This document shows positions 5,436 to 5,979 of a DNA stretch of 5,979 nt, in pieces. Made by a program: the position numbers and the translations under genes. This DNA is from an uncultured Synergistales bacterium (GTDB taxonomy: Bacteria > Synergistota > Synergistia > Synergistales > Aminobacteriaceae), in assembly GCA_937957815.1 (NCBI GenBank), contig CALFXN010000531.1, positions 1 to 5,979 on the forward strand. Reading direction: 5' to 3'. Under the pieces are notes generated by a model. That model saw only the letters and a program-made list of their open reading frames with translations. It did no database searches and was not told the origin of the DNA. Position 1 is the first letter of the stretch; every line of letters starts with the position of its first letter.

Positions 5436-5979
5436 ATGAAGGGGTATTGGGGACGGGTTCTCGTTGTCGATCTGACCGAGGAAACGGCGCAGGAGCTGCC
5501 GCTTCCCGAGGAGTGGCTGCGCGCGTATGTCGGGTGCGAGGGGATTGCGGTCCGGCTTTTCCGGTATATGGCTGACCCGATGGTTCCCGCGGCCGAGGCG
5601 GACAACCCGGTGGTCTTCACGGCAGGGCCGCTGACGGGCGCGCCGATGGACGGGTTCGACCGTGGGACCGCCGTCTTCAGGATGCCGGACGGTGCGGGAA
5701 TCGGAACGGTACGTCTCGAAGGAGCCTTTCCCGTAGCGCTCAAGAAGAGCGGATTCGACGCGATTGTCGTCATGGGAGCGTCGGAAGCCCCGTCGCTGCT
5801 CTCCGTCGACGACGACGAGGGGGCGCAGGTCGTGGACGCCGGGGATATCTGGAACTCCGAGGCCGAGGAGACGGAGGACGCGATCTCGGAGACGCTCAGC
5901 GGAGAGGGGTACGGCATCCTCGCGATCGGGAACGCGGAAGGGGAGGACGAACTGTCGCCCTTTGAATCGGTCCTCTCGG
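5436..5979 (+). CDS. AOR-family (aldehyde:ferredoxin oxidoreductase-like) protein, N-terminal part, divergent cofactor loop
   Basis: Open to the right edge: 181 residues, about the first third of a roughly 600-residue family. Seen: the family N-terminus GYWGRVLVVDLT (3-14), FTAGPLTGAP (61-70), the LKKSGFDAIVVMG segment (102-114) and the DIW/ETEDAI segment (137-150). Family knowledge: AOR enzymes oxidise aldehydes to acids with a tungsten bis-pterin and a [4Fe-4S] cluster, passing electrons to ferredoxin; cluster cysteines would lie beyond the window. Compared from memory with Pyrococcus furiosus AOR, alignment is gapless to residue 110 and R76 is kept, but the ANSGG pterin loop reads VRLEG (92-96), R35 is E35, and the later GPAGEN-type motif is altered (GNAEGE, 165-170). 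It may therefore bind a different cofactor or be non-catalytic. The start at 5436 is chosen from family alignment with AAGGGA (5421-5426) upstream; ATG 5430 and GTG 5403 (overlapping the previous stop) are in-frame alternatives. Only 29 bases and no terminator separate it from the glycosyltransferase, so it is probably co-transcribed. Confidence 0.85.
   Translation, partial: MKGYWGRVLVVDLTEETAQELPLPEEWLRAYVGCEGIAVRLFRYMADPMVPAAEADNPVVFTAGPLTGAPMDGFDRGTAVFRMPDGAGIGTVRLEGAFPVALKKSGFDAIVVMGASEAPSLLSVDDDEGAQVVDAGDIWNSEAEETEDAISETLSGEGYGILAIGNAEGEDELSPFESVLS

Noticed and set aside
5285..5917. A 210-codon minus-strand open frame opposite the glycosyltransferase end and AOR-like gene.
   Set aside because: Ser/Pro/Arg-rich with no recognisable domain, and the plus strand has an alignable AOR N-terminus here.

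Overview
The window is a GC-rich stretch of prokaryotic DNA, tightly packed with five protein genes in two divergent clusters around one intergenic region of about 190 bases. Strong Shine-Dalgarno sequences, overlapping genes and third codon positions dominated by C and G point to a bacterium (or, less likely, an archaeon). DUF2298/YYY-motif proteins are best known from Chloroflexota and Archaea, and aldehyde:ferredoxin oxidoreductase (AOR) relatives are typical of anaerobes. An anaerobic, GC-rich organism is therefore a reasonable inference, but the sequence alone does not let me name a phylum.

Minus strand, reading leftwards from the centre: a complete FAD-dependent oxidoreductase of the amine-oxidase/protoporphyrinogen-oxidase-like superfamily (3204 to 1861) is followed, with a 4-base stop/start overlap, by a large multi-pass DUF2298 membrane protein (1864 to the left edge, 3' end missing). 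The second gene has no competing start and shows the diagnostic NYYYFGH motif.

Centre (3205-3397): the divergent control region. It holds a plausible sigma-70-type promoter for the right-hand cluster with a perfect 6-bp inverted repeat over its -10 element, a weak -10-like element for the left-hand cluster, and a short inverted repeat that would pair with the Shine-Dalgarno of the oxidoreductase gene.

Plus strand, reading rightwards: galE (UDP-glucose 4-epimerase; 3398-4438), a family 2 polyprenyl-phosphate glycosyltransferase with two C-terminal membrane helices (4438-5406, sharing one base with galE), and after 29 bases the N-terminal 181 residues of an AOR-family protein (5436 to the right edge). 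The AOR-like protein keeps the family fold signature but has lost several residues of the tungstopterin-binding loop.

Together galE, the glycosyltransferase and the DUF2298 protein suggest sugar activation, transfer to a polyprenyl-phosphate carrier and use by a membrane-embedded transferase, that is, surface glycan, glycolipid or glycoprotein assembly. The role of the FAD enzyme in that scheme, and why a divergent AOR-like gene follows, are the open questions. No RNA genes, CRISPR arrays, transposons or long repeats were seen.
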